Shown: piece by piece, positions 18,007 to 27,156 of the stretch | How positions within the stretch are numbered: the stretch's first letter is position 1 | How the letters are laid out: each line of letters begins with the position of its first letter | Origin: an uncultured Muribaculaceae bacterium | Lineage (GTDB): Bacteria; Bacteroidota; Bacteroidia; Bacteroidales; Muribaculaceae | Direction: 5' to 3' | NCBI GenBank assembly: GCA_910586975.1 | Contig: CAJUKX010000012.1 | Span: 9,008 to 73,007, forward strand | DNA: 64,000 nucleotides | Program-made: the position numbers and the translations under genes | The notes under the pieces: generated by a model | The model's input: only the letters and a program-made list of their open reading frames with translations | Told to the model about the DNA's origin: nothing | Databases searched by the model: none

Positions 18007-18783
18007 TTATTTCAGCAGCTTGGTTATTTCGTTCTTTAGGCGAGTCAGGTCGGTTTCTGACAGGAATGCGCCCGATTCGTTGAGGCGTATTATGCCTTCT
18101 GAATCAATGAGCAGTGTCAGCGGTATGCCTCCCTTGGAGAGTATGTCGGCAAATTCGCCGTTCTTATCCCAAGCAGTTTTATATTTCAGCCATTGCAATT
18201 CTTTTCCGACAGGGGTGTTGAAGAATCGTTCGATTTCATCTCTGCTGTGGTTCACGCTTACGGGCAGGAATACAAAGCGCTCGTCATTGCTGAATTGCGA
18301 TGCGATTGAGGGCAAACCGGCCGGCTTCAGTTCCTCTATACAAGGCCCGCACCATGTGGCCCAGAAGTTCAACAGCAGCACTTTGCCTTTTAATGAGCTA
18401 CCGGAGAGTGTGTCATTGCCCTCTGAAATATATTTAATTAATGTGAATTCGGGCAGAATGTCGCCGGCATTAAGCTTGGATGATTCAGAACGATAGGCAT
18501 TCATCAGAGAGTCAATCAGGGCGATTTCAGCCTCAGATTTACGGGTTACTATAATTCGACCCGGCTGTGTCAGGCTGTCAATCTGAGCATAGATATCAGG
18601 TGTTATGGAGTATATGCACGTATCGTCAGACGACCATGCTTCCTTAGCTCTTATCAAAGTACTGTCAACGTCCATAAAATCTTGGCGTGACACCTCTATC
18701 TTTCCAATGAAGAACCGCTCAACATTGGCAAAGGCAATGACTGAAAAAGTCATTATCAAAAGAAGCGCTATAATATTTTTCAT
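18007..18783 (-). CDS. TlpA-like thioredoxin-fold protein, exported
   Basis: 258 residues. Signal peptide at the N-terminus (MKNIIALLLIMTFSVIAFA). A short N-terminal region (20-105) precedes a thioredoxin/AhpC-TSA domain with the redox motif WATWCGPC (about residues 140-147) and the cis-Pro segment GGIPLTLLID. The family reduces disulfides in the periplasm; Bacteroidales carry many with unknown targets. Single-gene unit. Confidence 0.85.
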   Translation of the reverse strand: MKNIIALLLIMTFSVIAFANVERFFIGKIEVSRQDFMDVDSTLIRAKEAWSSDDTCIYSITPDIYAQIDSLTQPGRIIVTRKSEAEIALIDSLMNAYRSESSKLNAGDILPEFTLIKYISEGNDTLSGSSLKGKVLLLNFWATWCGPCIEELKPAGLPSIASQFSNDERFVFLPVSVNHSRDEIERFFNTPVGKELQWLKYKTAWDKNGEFADILSKGGIPLTLLIDSEGIIRLNESGAFLSETDLTRLKNEITKLLK

Positions 18784-18909
18784 TTGGCAAATATAGTCAT
18801 TATCTGTCTATTATGCATTGAAAAAACTGATAAATGCGACATTTGCATATTTAGGGTAGCAGGGCGCAATATTTTTTACTTAAAATATGCAAGAACAAAA
18901 AATTATTGT

Positions 18910-18917
18910 TAACTTTG
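18910..18917 (+). promoter_or_regulatory. Promoter -7 box of the 18924-19135 ncRNA
   Basis: TAACTTTG, perfect match. No long ORF begins within 350 bp downstream. No convincing -33 TTTG. Confidence 0.65.
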
Positions 18918-18923
18918 CACACG

Positions 18924-19135
18924 ACAGGTCATGGTCTGTCACACCATTTTGGAAAAAAATAAGAAGCGTTATGCTTATCTTTTAGTTTGAGAACGTAGGA
19001 AATTCTAAAACTGTGCAAGAGATAGCATAGTGGTTCTCACGCGTATAGCGTGGGCTGCTATTGTTACATCTGCACAAATGGTTTCCTACGACCTTCAAAC
19101 TAAGACGTGGCATAGTTGGCTCACGTTTTCTTTTT
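18924..19135 (+). ncRNA. Structured ncRNA of about 210 nt (6S-like rod?)
   Basis: A promoter box lies just upstream and an intrinsic terminator closes it. Five consecutive complementary blocks give one long interrupted rod: 18982-18990/19095-19103, 18994-19002/19082-19090, 19012-19017/19071-19076, 19022-19027/19056-19061 and 19038-19042/19048-19052. A small hairpin (18923-18927/18936-18940) precedes it. The 3' hairpin ACGTG/CACGT (19105-19126) is followed by TTTCTTTTT. Size, isolation and rod shape recall 6S RNA or the Bacteroidales-1 family, but I cannot confirm either from sequence alone. The 500-bp gap 18784-19284 is otherwise gene-free. Confidence 0.65.
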
Positions 19136-19143
19136 AGATAAGT

Positions 19144-19170
19144 ATCCGTAGGGCTGCCGGATGTATTTTT
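19144..19170 (+). terminator. Second hairpin with T-run after the ncRNA
   Basis: ATCCG (19144-19148) pairs with CGGAT (19158-19162), followed by GTATTTTT. Probably a back-up terminator. Confidence 0.5.
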
Positions 19171-19199
19171 ACTCATTAGTATGAAGAATCTTCTTTTGC

Positions 19200-19207
19200 T
19201 ATCTTTG
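19200..19207 (+). promoter_or_regulatory. Promoter -7 box of the 19285 gene
   Basis: TATCTTTG, perfect TAnnTTTG; predicted leader of about 70 nt. Confidence 0.65.
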
Positions 19208-19284
19208 TTTATCGTCCAAACCTGTTTAGGCCGATACACACTCATTCTTAACCATGTCGATAACGAAACTAATTAAATAACACC

Positions 19285-20172
19285 ATGAAGCAACTCTTTA
19301 AATTAATCTTCGTACTTATCGTAGGTATAGCCAATTGTGCGCCATTCGCACACTCACAAACTTCGTTTAAGTTAACAAAGAAGAACGGACATTACTATAC
19401 TACGGCAAATATCAATGGTAATGTTGATGTTCCCGTAATTGTTGAAACCGGTTCTCACGGAATGGTTTTGAGCCATGATCTGTACAATAAGATTCTCGCA
19501 TCCGGAAATCTTGAAGAAATCACTCTTGATAAAGACGCGACACTTAAAACCGACAGAGCACCCCGAAAAATCGTGAAGCTTCTCAAAGGCTCAGTCCCTG
19601 TTGGAGATCTGACTTATAACGGACGTGTGTATGTAGTCGATTCTACCGATAATTATGTGATACTGCCTGTAAATCTGCTCAAAAATGAGTCAGATACAAC
19701 AGCCGTCTTGATACGCTTCGACTTCAAAAAAAATATGTTGGATTTTATCCGACATGCTGATGTACGCCTGGACAAGATGCATACATATACTCTTGTAGAA
19801 AATGATCCTATGCCTGTATTTCAGGCGAATATGGAACTCTCTGATGCTTTGGGCCACCAATTGACTATGTCGGGTAAGTTTAACTTCGCCCTTGGCTGTG
19901 GCTCGCCTGTTTTCTTTTTCAGAAACACGATGTTGCCCGTGCTTAAAAAGAATAAATTCAAGATTCAGAATTCTACCGATAAATCATTCAATGCTGTAGG
20001 TAAAGGCATCTATGCCGGTTATTGTAAAATCGGTGAGAAGTCAAATACAGGCATCTCAATAGGCATCACAAATCAAGTTTGGGATACTGATGAATTGGGC
20101 TGTGTGGGACCGTCGTTTTTCAAAAACGGAACTGTCATACTCGACTCCGATAACAACTTGATTTACTATTAA
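19285..20172 (+). CDS. Exported aspartic-protease-like protein with degenerate active sites
   Basis: 295 residues with a signal peptide (MKQLFKLIFVLIVGIANCAP, cleavage near AHSQ). The layout follows retropepsin-like proteins such as the next gene, but where a catalytic D-T/S-G is expected it has VIVETGSHG (Glu for Asp) and, in the second half, ALGCGSPVF (Cys for Asp). Both changes would remove peptidase activity, so this is probably a non-catalytic paralogue. It has its own promoter, 93 bp before the start codon of the active-looking neighbour. Confidence 0.6.
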   Translation: MKQLFKLIFVLIVGIANCAPFAHSQTSFKLTKKNGHYYTTANINGNVDVPVIVETGSHGMVLSHDLYNKILASGNLEEITLDKDATLKTDRAPRKIVKLLKGSVPVGDLTYNGRVYVVDSTDNYVILPVNLLKNESDTTAVLIRFDFKKNMLDFIRHADVRLDKMHTYTLVENDPMPVFQANMELSDALGHQLTMSGKFNFALGCGSPVFFFRNTMLPVLKKNKFKIQNSTDKSFNAVGKGIYAGYCKIGEKSNTGISIGITNQVWDTDELGCVGPSFFKNGTVILDSDNNLIYY

Positions 20173-20231
20173 AGGCTGGATACATCATTCACAATAATTT
20201 AAGTTCTTATTGTGTATTCCGCTAAAATAAG

Positions 20232-20239
20232 TAACTTTG
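20232..20239 (+). promoter_or_regulatory. Promoter -7 box of the 20265 gene
   Basis: TAACTTTG, perfect match, 25 bp before the ATG; leader of about 18 nt. Confidence 0.65.
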
Positions 20240-20264
20240 CGTATGTTCAAAAACTGATACCGCC

Positions 20265-21743
20265 ATGTTACGTAAAATTTTAAGCGCAATCCTCTGTTGC
20301 ATTATTTCCGTCACTGCTTACTCGCAGTCAATAGACGAAAAGATAGGCAGTGCCATGAATGCTTCAGATTGGTTTGCGCTTGACTCTTTGTACAGCTCGA
20401 CACCCAAAGATTCGATACATCCGTTTCTTGAGGTGTTCTCACGTTGCCTTATCGGAAACCGTTTGAACAGAACTGACATCTCCATTCCTGCTTTTCAGGA
20501 ATTGCTGAATAAGCATTCGCTTGACGTGTCTAACTTGGTTTCGTCGGTATATATGTACGGTATGGATCTGAGCCGTGAGGGGTATAATGCCGAAGCGGCC
20601 TCCATGATAAGGGCAATAGTTGATCAGACAAAGCAATATATGGACAGCGCGGCGGTTGAGGGATTGACATCCGCCGCCGGGCACTATGATGCCTTGGCCG
20701 AATATAAACCGTATCAGATTAATTTTTCTGACAGTACTGCGGCCACCATACCATTTTCAATTGTCCCGGTAGGGCCAAAAGACAAAGGTTCAATGTTGAT
20801 GCATCTGTGCAACAGCTCTATTAACGGACAGCCGGCCGACATTACGTTTGATACCGGAGCGGGTATGAATATGATTTCTCCCGAGATGGCCGATAAGTAT
20901 GGCCTTACGGCATTGGACGATGCTCGGCAAACGGTATTTGGTGTTGGCCGCAGAGTTGGCCGCATAGCTATTGCCAAGGAACTTAAACTGGGCGATTTGG
21001 TGGTGAGGGATGTGCCGTTTGTGGTGGTGTCTCTTTCGTCGGGCAATGAAGAAGCCGACCAATACACCGAGTGCTTCAATATAGTAGTGGGCAGCGAGCT
21101 TATGCTTCAGCTTAAAGATCTTACCATTGATTTTGAGAAGCGACACATAGAAATTCCTGCCAATGCTCCGGTAAGGAGTGATGCAAGGCCCAATATGTGT
21201 TTCTCAAGCGGTATGAATCTGCTGGTAAAAGCTACGGTTAACAATACCCCTGCAACTGTATGTATTGATTCGGGTGATGCTGCGTTTGGCACTCTAAGTT
21301 CTGAATATTATGAACGGTTCAAGGACTATGTAGAGCGCGTGGGCCGCCCCGACACCATACGCAGTGCCGGTATAGCCGGCGTCACGATAGTGCCTTGCTA
21401 TTACATGCCTGAGATGCCGGTTGCCATAGGCGGTACCACCGTCATGCCCGACGGGCTGGTGATAAGGGCTCAAAACAGCAATTCACCCATGGCGCACGAT
21501 GTTGTCATAGGACTCAGAACATTGATGATGTTTGGCAAGCTAAGGTTTAATATGGTGGACTTTGTGTTGACTACTGAACCCTATTCGAGCCTTACCACAA
21601 TGGTACAGCGCAAATACGATGTACCGGCTTTCAAGTACTCAAAGGTAGAGGGGCCAACCGTGCTTCAAACACTCGGATTTATAGGAGTTGCCGTAGCCCG
21701 AACTCTGATTTATCCCACAGCCGCCAACAATCCCGACCTGTAA
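20265..21743 (+). CDS. Retropepsin-like aspartic protease, exported
   Basis: 492 residues with a signal peptide (MLRKILSAILCCIISVTAYS). An N-terminal helical region (about 20-150) precedes two aspartyl-protease lobes, with DTG in ITFDTGAGMN (about residue 199) and DSG in VCIDSGDAAFG (about 333), so both catalytic Asp positions are present. Known relatives are periplasmic or surface proteins of unknown substrate in Bacteroidetes. Followed at once by the palindrome that forms the abiE promoter. Confidence 0.75.
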   Translation: MLRKILSAILCCIISVTAYSQSIDEKIGSAMNASDWFALDSLYSSTPKDSIHPFLEVFSRCLIGNRLNRTDISIPAFQELLNKHSLDVSNLVSSVYMYGMDLSREGYNAEAASMIRAIVDQTKQYMDSAAVEGLTSAAGHYDALAEYKPYQINFSDSTAATIPFSIVPVGPKDKGSMLMHLCNSSINGQPADITFDTGAGMNMISPEMADKYGLTALDDARQTVFGVGRRVGRIAIAKELKLGDLVVRDVPFVVVSLSSGNEEADQYTECFNIVVGSELMLQLKDLTIDFEKRHIEIPANAPVRSDARPNMCFSSGMNLLVKATVNNTPATVCIDSGDAAFGTLSSEYYERFKDYVERVGRPDTIRSAGIAGVTIVPCYYMPEMPVAIGGTTVMPDGLVIRAQNSNSPMAHDVVIGLRTLMMFGKLRFNMVDFVLTTEPYSSLTTMVQRKYDVPAFKYSKVEGPTVLQTLGFIGVAVARTLIYPTAANNPDL

Positions 21744-21756
21744 TTTGTATAATCTT

Positions 21757-21810
21757 ATACCTTAATTTCGGCAATAAATTTGTTTTATTGCCGAAATTAA
21801 GGTATCTTTG
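21757..21810 (+). promoter_or_regulatory. Promoter-operator of abiE: perfect 22-bp palindrome spanning -33 to -7
   Basis: Arms 21757-21778 and 21784-21805 are perfectly complementary around a TTTGT loop. The loop supplies the -33 TTTG (21779-21782); the right arm runs into the -7 box TATCTTTG (21803-21810), with a 20-bp spacer. Known: AbiEi antitoxins repress their own promoter by binding inverted repeats, so this is the likely operator. The central 43 bp (21760-21802) recurs exactly at 23610-23652. Confidence 0.8.
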
Positions 21811-21834
21811 TAAACAGAATGTTATATATACAAT

Positions 21835-22545
21835 ATGAGTACAGCTGAAATCATAATGACGTATGCCACAGCTCGCAATAATTTTACATTTAACGAGCTG
21901 TCTGAATATGTGCGGGATGTGAGTACCATATCCGATTCAGGTATTCTGTGGCATATAAAGAAACTTATACGGGAAAAGAAGTTGATGCGACTGTCACGAG
22001 GTTTGTACGGCCAAGGTTTGAAAGATGAATTTCAACCGAGGTTGACTGACAGTCTAAAAAAATTATATCAGGATGTAAGGGGTGCGTTTCCTCTTATTGA
22101 CATCTGTGTATATTCAGGGGCGGACATATCTTCCATGCAGCACCACATATCAACTAATAATGCCTTGTATGTTGAAGTTACAAAAGAAGCAACAGAAGCG
22201 GTGTTTCATTGGCTTATTGACAGAGGTATCAGGGCATATCATAGGCCTACAGAGTCTTTTATGTCGGACTATGTAAATCTTTCGGAGGAGATTGTCATTG
22301 TGAAGACTCTCGTTACAGAATCACCTGTAATAGTAAATGATGGAATAGTCATGCCTTCTTTAGAGAAACTTATGGTTGATATAAATACCGATGCGGATTT
22401 CTATTATTTGCATGGAGGAGAGACCTTTTATATAATGGAACATGCCTTGAACCTCTTCAAACTTAACAAATCTAAATTGTTGAGATATGCTTCCAGGCGC
22501 GGGGCACGTCAAAAAATGGTTGGATTAATAAACGAGTGCAAGTGA
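21835..22545 (+). CDS. AbiEi-type antitoxin / autorepressor
   Basis: 236 residues. The N-terminal ~70 residues form a winged helix (SGILWHIKKLIREKKLMRLSRGLYG, about 37-61), as in AbiEi antitoxins of type IV toxin-antitoxin systems; the remaining C-terminal region would provide antitoxicity. The gene is intact, AT-richer than its neighbours, and starts 25 bp after its -7 box. Its stop overlaps the ATG of the toxin gene by one base (TGATG), so translation is coupled. Confidence 0.82.
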   Translation: MSTAEIIMTYATARNNFTFNELSEYVRDVSTISDSGILWHIKKLIREKKLMRLSRGLYGQGLKDEFQPRLTDSLKKLYQDVRGAFPLIDICVYSGADISSMQHHISTNNALYVEVTKEATEAVFHWLIDRGIRAYHRPTESFMSDYVNLSEEIVIVKTLVTESPVIVNDGIVMPSLEKLMVDINTDADFYYLHGGETFYIMEHALNLFKLNKSKLLRYASRRGARQKMVGLINECK

Positions 22546-23603
22546 TGATAAGACAGGAATGCTACACTAAGGAATGGTGTGAAAAGGTGGCTCATCAGCT
22601 TAATTACAGAGATATACAGTTAATAGAGAAGGTCGTAAGGGCTTTGTCTTTGCTTGAGATGCTTGTAAAATCAGGATGCCCATTCCATTTCAAAGGTGGA
22701 ACTGCTACAATGATGTTGCTCGGTGGTATAACGAATCGTTTAAGTATTGATATTGATATTATTTGTCCGCCCGGAACAGATATAGAAAACTACCTTGCAT
22801 CATTCAGAGAACATGGATTCACAAAAATTGATCTTGTGGAACGGAAATCTGCCGGGAAAGATGTACCCAAGAGTCATTCCAAGTTTTTCTATTAGTTAGC
22901 TTACAGCGATAGAGGTGGAGAGAGTTATATTCTGCTTGATGTTTTATATGAAGACTGCCACTATATCAATACAAAGGAAATTCCGATTGAAAGCCCGTTC
23001 ATAAGCATAGACGGCACTCCATTGTTTGTCAAGGTGCCGTCTGTAGAGGATATTCTTGGAGATAAACTCACCGCATTTGCTCCAAATACTACAGGAATAC
23101 CGTATTTCAAAGGTCATAAAATTTGTTCAGTTGAGATTATCAAGCAGTTATACGATATTGCGCGTCTTTTTGAAAGAGTGTCTGACCTTAGTGTAACATC
23201 AGAGGCGTTTCATCGTATTGTCAAGGTAGAGATGTCTTACCGCAATATGGATGACATAGATGATGTATTCATGGATATTATACAAACTTCACTTCTTATT
23301 GCTACACGTGGTAAGGCCGGAGCCGGAAACTTTGATATATTGCTTGATGGTATCAAAAAAATAAGGAACTTTATTCATACCTCCAACTATCATCTTGATC
23401 ACGCGATAATAGATTCGGCAAGGGCTGCATATTTGGCCGCATGTATTAAAAGCGGTAAGACAACATTAGAAAAATACTCCGGTAATCCGCAAATTGTAAA
23501 TGAGATGATGATTAGAGAGTCGCTTCCCAATAAATTGCAAAAACTTAAAAAAATTTATCCTGAGGCCTTTTATTATTGGTCAAAAACGAGTGAATTACTA
23601 TAA
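22545..23603 (+). pseudogene. AbiEii nucleotidyltransferase toxin gene interrupted by one in-frame TAG
   Basis: One frame runs from ATG 22545 to TAA 23601-23603 (352 codons) except for TAG at 22893-22895. Before it lie the nucleotidyltransferase motifs (HFKGGTATMMLLGG, then SIDIDII); after it the same frame continues with LAYSDRGGESYILLDVLYED, KVPSVEDILGDKLTAFAP and an AbiEii-like helical end. No frameshift is needed: 22536, 22545 and 23022 are in phase. AbiEii toxins transfer nucleotides to tRNA or related targets. As read, only a 116-residue fragment would be made, so the toxin is probably dead unless the codon is read through. Confidence 0.85.
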
Positions 23604-23660
23604 GAATCTCCTTAATTTCGGCAATAAATTTGTTTTATTGCCGAAATTAAGGAGATTCTT
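23602..23660. repeat. Perfect 27-bp palindrome, second copy of the abiE operator core
   Basis: Arms 23602-23628 and 23634-23660 are perfectly complementary with the same TTTGT loop as at 21779. The inner 43 bp (23610-23652) is identical to 21760-21802. The outer arms differ from the first copy yet are also perfectly paired. There is no TAnnTTTG at the equivalent position, so this copy is not a promoter; it may act as terminator, second operator or module boundary. Confidence 0.85.
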
Positions 23661-23732
23661 ATTTATCTAAAAATACATTGACAGTTTTCTCAAAGACAAG
23701 ATAAAACAAATTTTAAACAGTATCTTATATAT

Positions 23733-23784
23733 AATAACATACACCGGCGTAGGGAGGTGAGTCCCGGCGCCGGTGTATGTTATT
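23733..23784. terminator. Strong bidirectional hairpin between abiE and rpoD
   Basis: A 17-bp stem (23733-23749 with 23768-23784; ACACCGGCG/CGCCGGTGT core) with an 18-nt loop. It is embedded in a wider inverted repeat (GACAGTTTTC near 23680 with GAAAACTG near 23798). It would end rpoD transcription on the minus strand. Confidence 0.75.
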
Positions 23785-23811
23785 GTCTTAAAGTTTTTTG
23801 AAAACTGCCTG

Positions 23812-24672
23812 TTATTGGCCTAAATAAGACTTAAGAAGTCTACTCTTCTGTCCTTTAAGACGGCGGATTGCCTTTTCCTTGATCTGACGTACGCGTTCGC
23901 GGGTCAATTCGAATTTTGCTCCGATTTCTTCGAGAGTCATTTCCTGACAGCCGATGCCGAAGAACATTTTCAGGATTTCGCGTTCACGTTCGTGGAGCTG
24001 TCGCAGAGCGCGTTCAACTTCGTTTGAAAGTGATTCCTGATTGAGCGATGCGTCGGCCATAGGCGAATCATCGTTGGTGAGCACATCGAGCAGGCTGTTG
24101 TCTTCGCCTTCAACAAAAGGTGCGTCAACTGAAATATGACGGCCTGAAACCTTGAGTGTGTCAGCGATTTTTTCAACGGGAACATCGAGACTTTCGGCGA
24201 GCTCTTCGGGCGAGGGGCGACGTTCGTTTTCCTGCTCGAACTTCGAGAGAGCCTTGCTGATTTTGTTGAGCGAACCTACCTGATTGAGCGGCAGGCGCAC
24301 GATGCGCGACTGCTCGGCAAGTGCTTGCAGGATAGACTGGCGAATCCACCAAACGGCATAAGAGATAAACTTGAAACCGCGGGTCTCGTCGAATTTGCGT
24401 GCTGCTTTAATCAAGCCAAGATTGCCTTCGTTGATAAGGTCGGGGAGTGTAAGACCCTGATTCTGGTACTGTTTAGCTACCGATACTACGAAGCGGAGGT
24501 TTGCACGGGTTAGTTTCTCGAGGGCGGCCTGGTCACCTTGGCGTATGCGCTGGGCAAGCTCTACTTCTTCTTCTACTGAAATAAGCTCTTCGCGGCCAAT
24601 TTCCTGAAGATATTTGTCGAGCGAGGCGCTTTCGCGGTTGGTGATTGATTTTGTAATTTTTAGTTGTCTCAT
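23812..24672 (-). CDS. rpoD: Primary RNA polymerase sigma factor (sigma-ABfr type)
   Basis: 286 residues, the short form typical of Bacteroidota that lacks region 1.1. Seen: region 1.2 ([16 protein letters not shown]), region 2 ([50 protein letters not shown]), region 3 and region 4 with the helix-turn-helix ([20 protein letters not shown]). This factor recognises the TTTG / TAnnTTTG promoters listed throughout this window. Confidence 0.97.
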   Translation of the reverse strand: MRQLKITKSITNRESASLDKYLQEIGREELISVEEEVELAQRIRQGDQAALEKLTRANLRFVVSVAKQYQNQGLTLPDLINEGNLGLIKAARKFDETRGFKFISYAVWWIRQSILQALAEQSRIVRLPLNQVGSLNKISKALSKFEQENERRPSPEELAESLDVPVEKIADTLKVSGRHISVDAPFVEGEDNSLLDVLTNDDSPMADASLNQESLSNEVERALRQLHEREREILKMFFGIGCQEMTLEEIGAKFELTRERVRQIKEKAIRRLKGQKSRLLKSYLGQ

Positions 24673-24729
24673 TTCTTGTATATGTACCGAATTGATGAAC
24701 TATATATCTTTTGGGATATAATTAACGTG

Positions 24730-24761
24730 TAAAGTTATAAAATTATTGCCATACGGGCAAA
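24730..24761 (-). promoter_or_regulatory. Probable rpoD promoter
   Basis: On the minus strand, TTTG (24758-24761) and TAACTTTA (24730-24737; one mismatch in the -7 box) with a 20-bp spacer. Leader about 50 nt. The rest of 24673-24929 is AT-rich and holds no gene. Confidence 0.6.
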
Positions 24762-24929
24762 TAAAATTGATACTTTAACGTAAAATTAATATGAAGTGTT
24801 GCGAAATCAGACAAAAACTTGGCCGCGACGCGTTTTTTTTACCGATTGTGCAATTTTCGGGAATTTCGTGCGTCTAATATATCAAAACCTTTAAATTCAG
24901 CATCATTTGCTGTTAACTGAAAATTTTTT

Positions 24930-25883
24930 ATGACAAATATCCTACAGGTAGAAAACGTAAGCAAGACCTTCACCAATCATAAGGCATTGGATGATGTCTC
25001 GCTCGAAGTGCCCGAGGGCAAGGTGTACGGGCTGCTCGGGCCTAACGGTGCGGGCAAAACCACTCTGATACGCATTATCAATCATATAACCGCTCCCGAC
25101 AGCGGACGGGTGCTCTTTGACGGACATCAGCTCACGGCTGCCGACATAGTGAACATTGGCTACTTGCCCGAGGAACGCGGCCTGTATAAGAAAATGAAGG
25201 TGGGCGACCAGGCCGTATTTTTCGCCCGTCTCAAGGGCCTGTCAAAAGCCGATGCCACCCGAGCTTTGAAGCAATGGTTTGAACGCCTTGAGATTTCGTC
25301 GTGGTGGGACAAGAAAGTAGAGGAACTGTCAAAGGGTATGGCGCAGAAGGTGCAGTTTATTGTTACTGTGCTGCACAATCCCAAGCTGCTGATATTCGAC
25401 GAGCCATTCTCGGGCTTCGATCCCATCAATGCCAATGTGCTTAAACATGAGATTCTGAAGCTGCGCGACGAGGGTGCCACTGTGATTTTTTCCACACACA
25501 ACATGGCTTCGGTAGAGGAACTTTGCGACAATATAACCCTTATAAACAAGTCGCACAATATCCTCACAGGGCCGGTGTCGGAGCTGCGCCGCCGTTTCAG
25601 CAACAATTGCTATGAAATAGGATTTGAGGGCAATGCCAAGGAGCTGATTGCCAAGATTCAGCCATGTGTGCGTACCATAGAGCCTATGGCCACCGACCGC
25701 GACGGTATCTCGCATGTGCGCTTCTCGCTCAATTCGCAGGACGACCTGCGCAATCTGCTCGGAGTGGCCAATGCCGAGGTGATGCTGCGCACGTTCAATC
25801 CTCTGTTGCCTTCGATGGATGAGATATTCATCCGTACCGTAGAAAATTCCAATCACTCAACTCCAACACCTCCCGAACTATGA
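24930..25883 (+). CDS. ABC transporter ATP-binding subunit (NatA-like)
   Basis: 317 residues: Walker A GPNGAGKTT (37-45), signature ELSKGMAQK in place of LSGGQ, Walker B LLIFDEPFSGFDP, H-loop STHNMASVEE, then a DUF4162-type C-terminal extension. With the next gene (4-bp ATGA overlap) it forms an ABC-2 exporter; the closest described pair is the Na+ exporter NatAB, but the substrate is not determinable. Upstream promoter not clear. Confidence 0.9.
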   Translation: MTNILQVENVSKTFTNHKALDDVSLEVPEGKVYGLLGPNGAGKTTLIRIINHITAPDSGRVLFDGHQLTAADIVNIGYLPEERGLYKKMKVGDQAVFFARLKGLSKADATRALKQWFERLEISSWWDKKVEELSKGMAQKVQFIVTVLHNPKLLIFDEPFSGFDPINANVLKHEILKLRDEGATVIFSTHNMASVEELCDNITLINKSHNILTGPVSELRRRFSNNCYEIGFEGNAKELIAKIQPCVRTIEPMATDRDGISHVRFSLNSQDDLRNLLGVANAEVMLRTFNPLLPSMDEIFIRTVENSNHSTPTPPEL

Positions 25884-27142
25884 GCAGAGCACTATCTATA
25901 ATTATTGCGCGTGAATATCTTGAGAGAGTAAAGCGCAAAAGCTTTATAATCACCACAATCCTTATGCCGGTGATAATGCTGGCCATAATGGTTGCGCCGG
26001 CTGTCATAGCCATGATGTCAACCCCCGAAGAGCAGGTAATAGCGGTGATAGATGATTCGGGCGTTGTGGCAGGACGTCTGCACGACAGCGACGAGATTAC
26101 ATTCAAACGGGTGGCCGATAACATCGACGTGGTGAAGAAGGAAGAAGCCTATGGAGCTATTCTTGTAATAGGCTCGAATGTGGTGACCGATCCCGACGAC
26201 AATGTCACACTGTACACCCACGGCTCGCCCTCGCTCACTACCGAAAGGTTTGTGAAGGACCAGATTGAAGATGCCGTTGAGTCGCGCCGCATAGAACTGT
26301 ATGAGATCGACAACCTGCAACAGATCATGGAAGATGTACAGGTAGATATGAAGATGAAGACCTACAGGCTCGACCAGGATGAGGAGAACGAAACATCATC
26401 GCTGTTGTCTTACCTGCTGGGTACGTTCATGATGCTGATACTGTATTTCTTCATTATGCTCTATGGCCAGATGGTGATGACATCCATTATTGAGGAAAAG
26501 AACAATCGAGTGCTCGAACTGGTGGTTTCGTCGGTCAACCCCAACGACCTCATGATGGGTAAAATACTTGGTATAGGAGCGGTAGCCGTGACTCAAATTC
26601 TTATATGGGCGGTGCTTATCGTAGCCGGTTCGTTGTGCCTGATGCCGTTCATGGCCACTGCAGCTGCCACAGCCGACGATCCCACACTCGTAGCCGCCAT
26701 ATCGCAGCTCGGTGATCCTGCGTTCATGGCTCGGTTGGTTATTTTCATGGTACTGTTCCTCATAGGCGGCTATCTGTTCTACTCGTCGATATATGCAGCC
26801 ATAGGCTCGGCGGTGGATAACATACAGGACGCCTCACAGCTGCAGACCGTGGCTATTGTGCCCATCATCCTTGCCCTTATCATATCTATGAGTGTGGTGC
26901 AGGATCCTAATTCGGGACTTGCCCTGTGGACCTCAATGATTCCATTTACCTCGCCCATGGTTATGATGGCACGCATGCCCTTCGGCATACCTGTGTGGCA
27001 ATCATTGCTCTCGGTGGTTCTGCTCTACGTGTCGTTCTTCGGTATGATATGGTTGTCGGCCAAGATATACCGTGTGGGTATATTTATGTATGGCAAGAAG
27101 CCAACTTTTATGGAACTCATGCGTTGGGTAAGATATAAGTAA
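25880..27142 (+). CDS. ABC-2 type permease (NatB-like)
   Basis: 420 residues: one N-terminal membrane helix (about 20-42), a large extracytoplasmic domain (45-165), then five or six helices at 175-405. This topology matches NatB/YhaP-type permeases. The cytoplasmic end has IEEKNNRVLELVVSSVNP, a conserved ABC-2 feature. It works with the ATPase encoded just upstream; start and stop overlap shows tight coupling. Confidence 0.88.
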   Translation: MSRALSIIIAREYLERVKRKSFIITTILMPVIMLAIMVAPAVIAMMSTPEEQVIAVIDDSGVVAGRLHDSDEITFKRVADNIDVVKKEEAYGAILVIGSNVVTDPDDNVTLYTHGSPSLTTERFVKDQIEDAVESRRIELYEIDNLQQIMEDVQVDMKMKTYRLDQDEENETSSLLSYLLGTFMMLILYFFIMLYGQMVMTSIIEEKNNRVLELVVSSVNPNDLMMGKILGIGAVAVTQILIWAVLIVAGSLCLMPFMATAAATADDPTLVAAISQLGDPAFMARLVIFMVLFLIGGYLFYSSIYAAIGSAVDNIQDASQLQTVAIVPIILALIISMSVVQDPNSGLALWTSMIPFTSPMVMMARMPFGIPVWQSLLSVVLLYVSFFGMIWLSAKIYRVGIFMYGKKPTFMELMRWVRYK

Positions 27143-27156
27143 GTACAAACAAGATT

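Noticed and set aside
18924..19135. Calling this RNA tmRNA, RNase P RNA or SRP RNA
   Set aside because: The conserved sequence signatures of those RNAs are not present; only a general 6S-like form remains.
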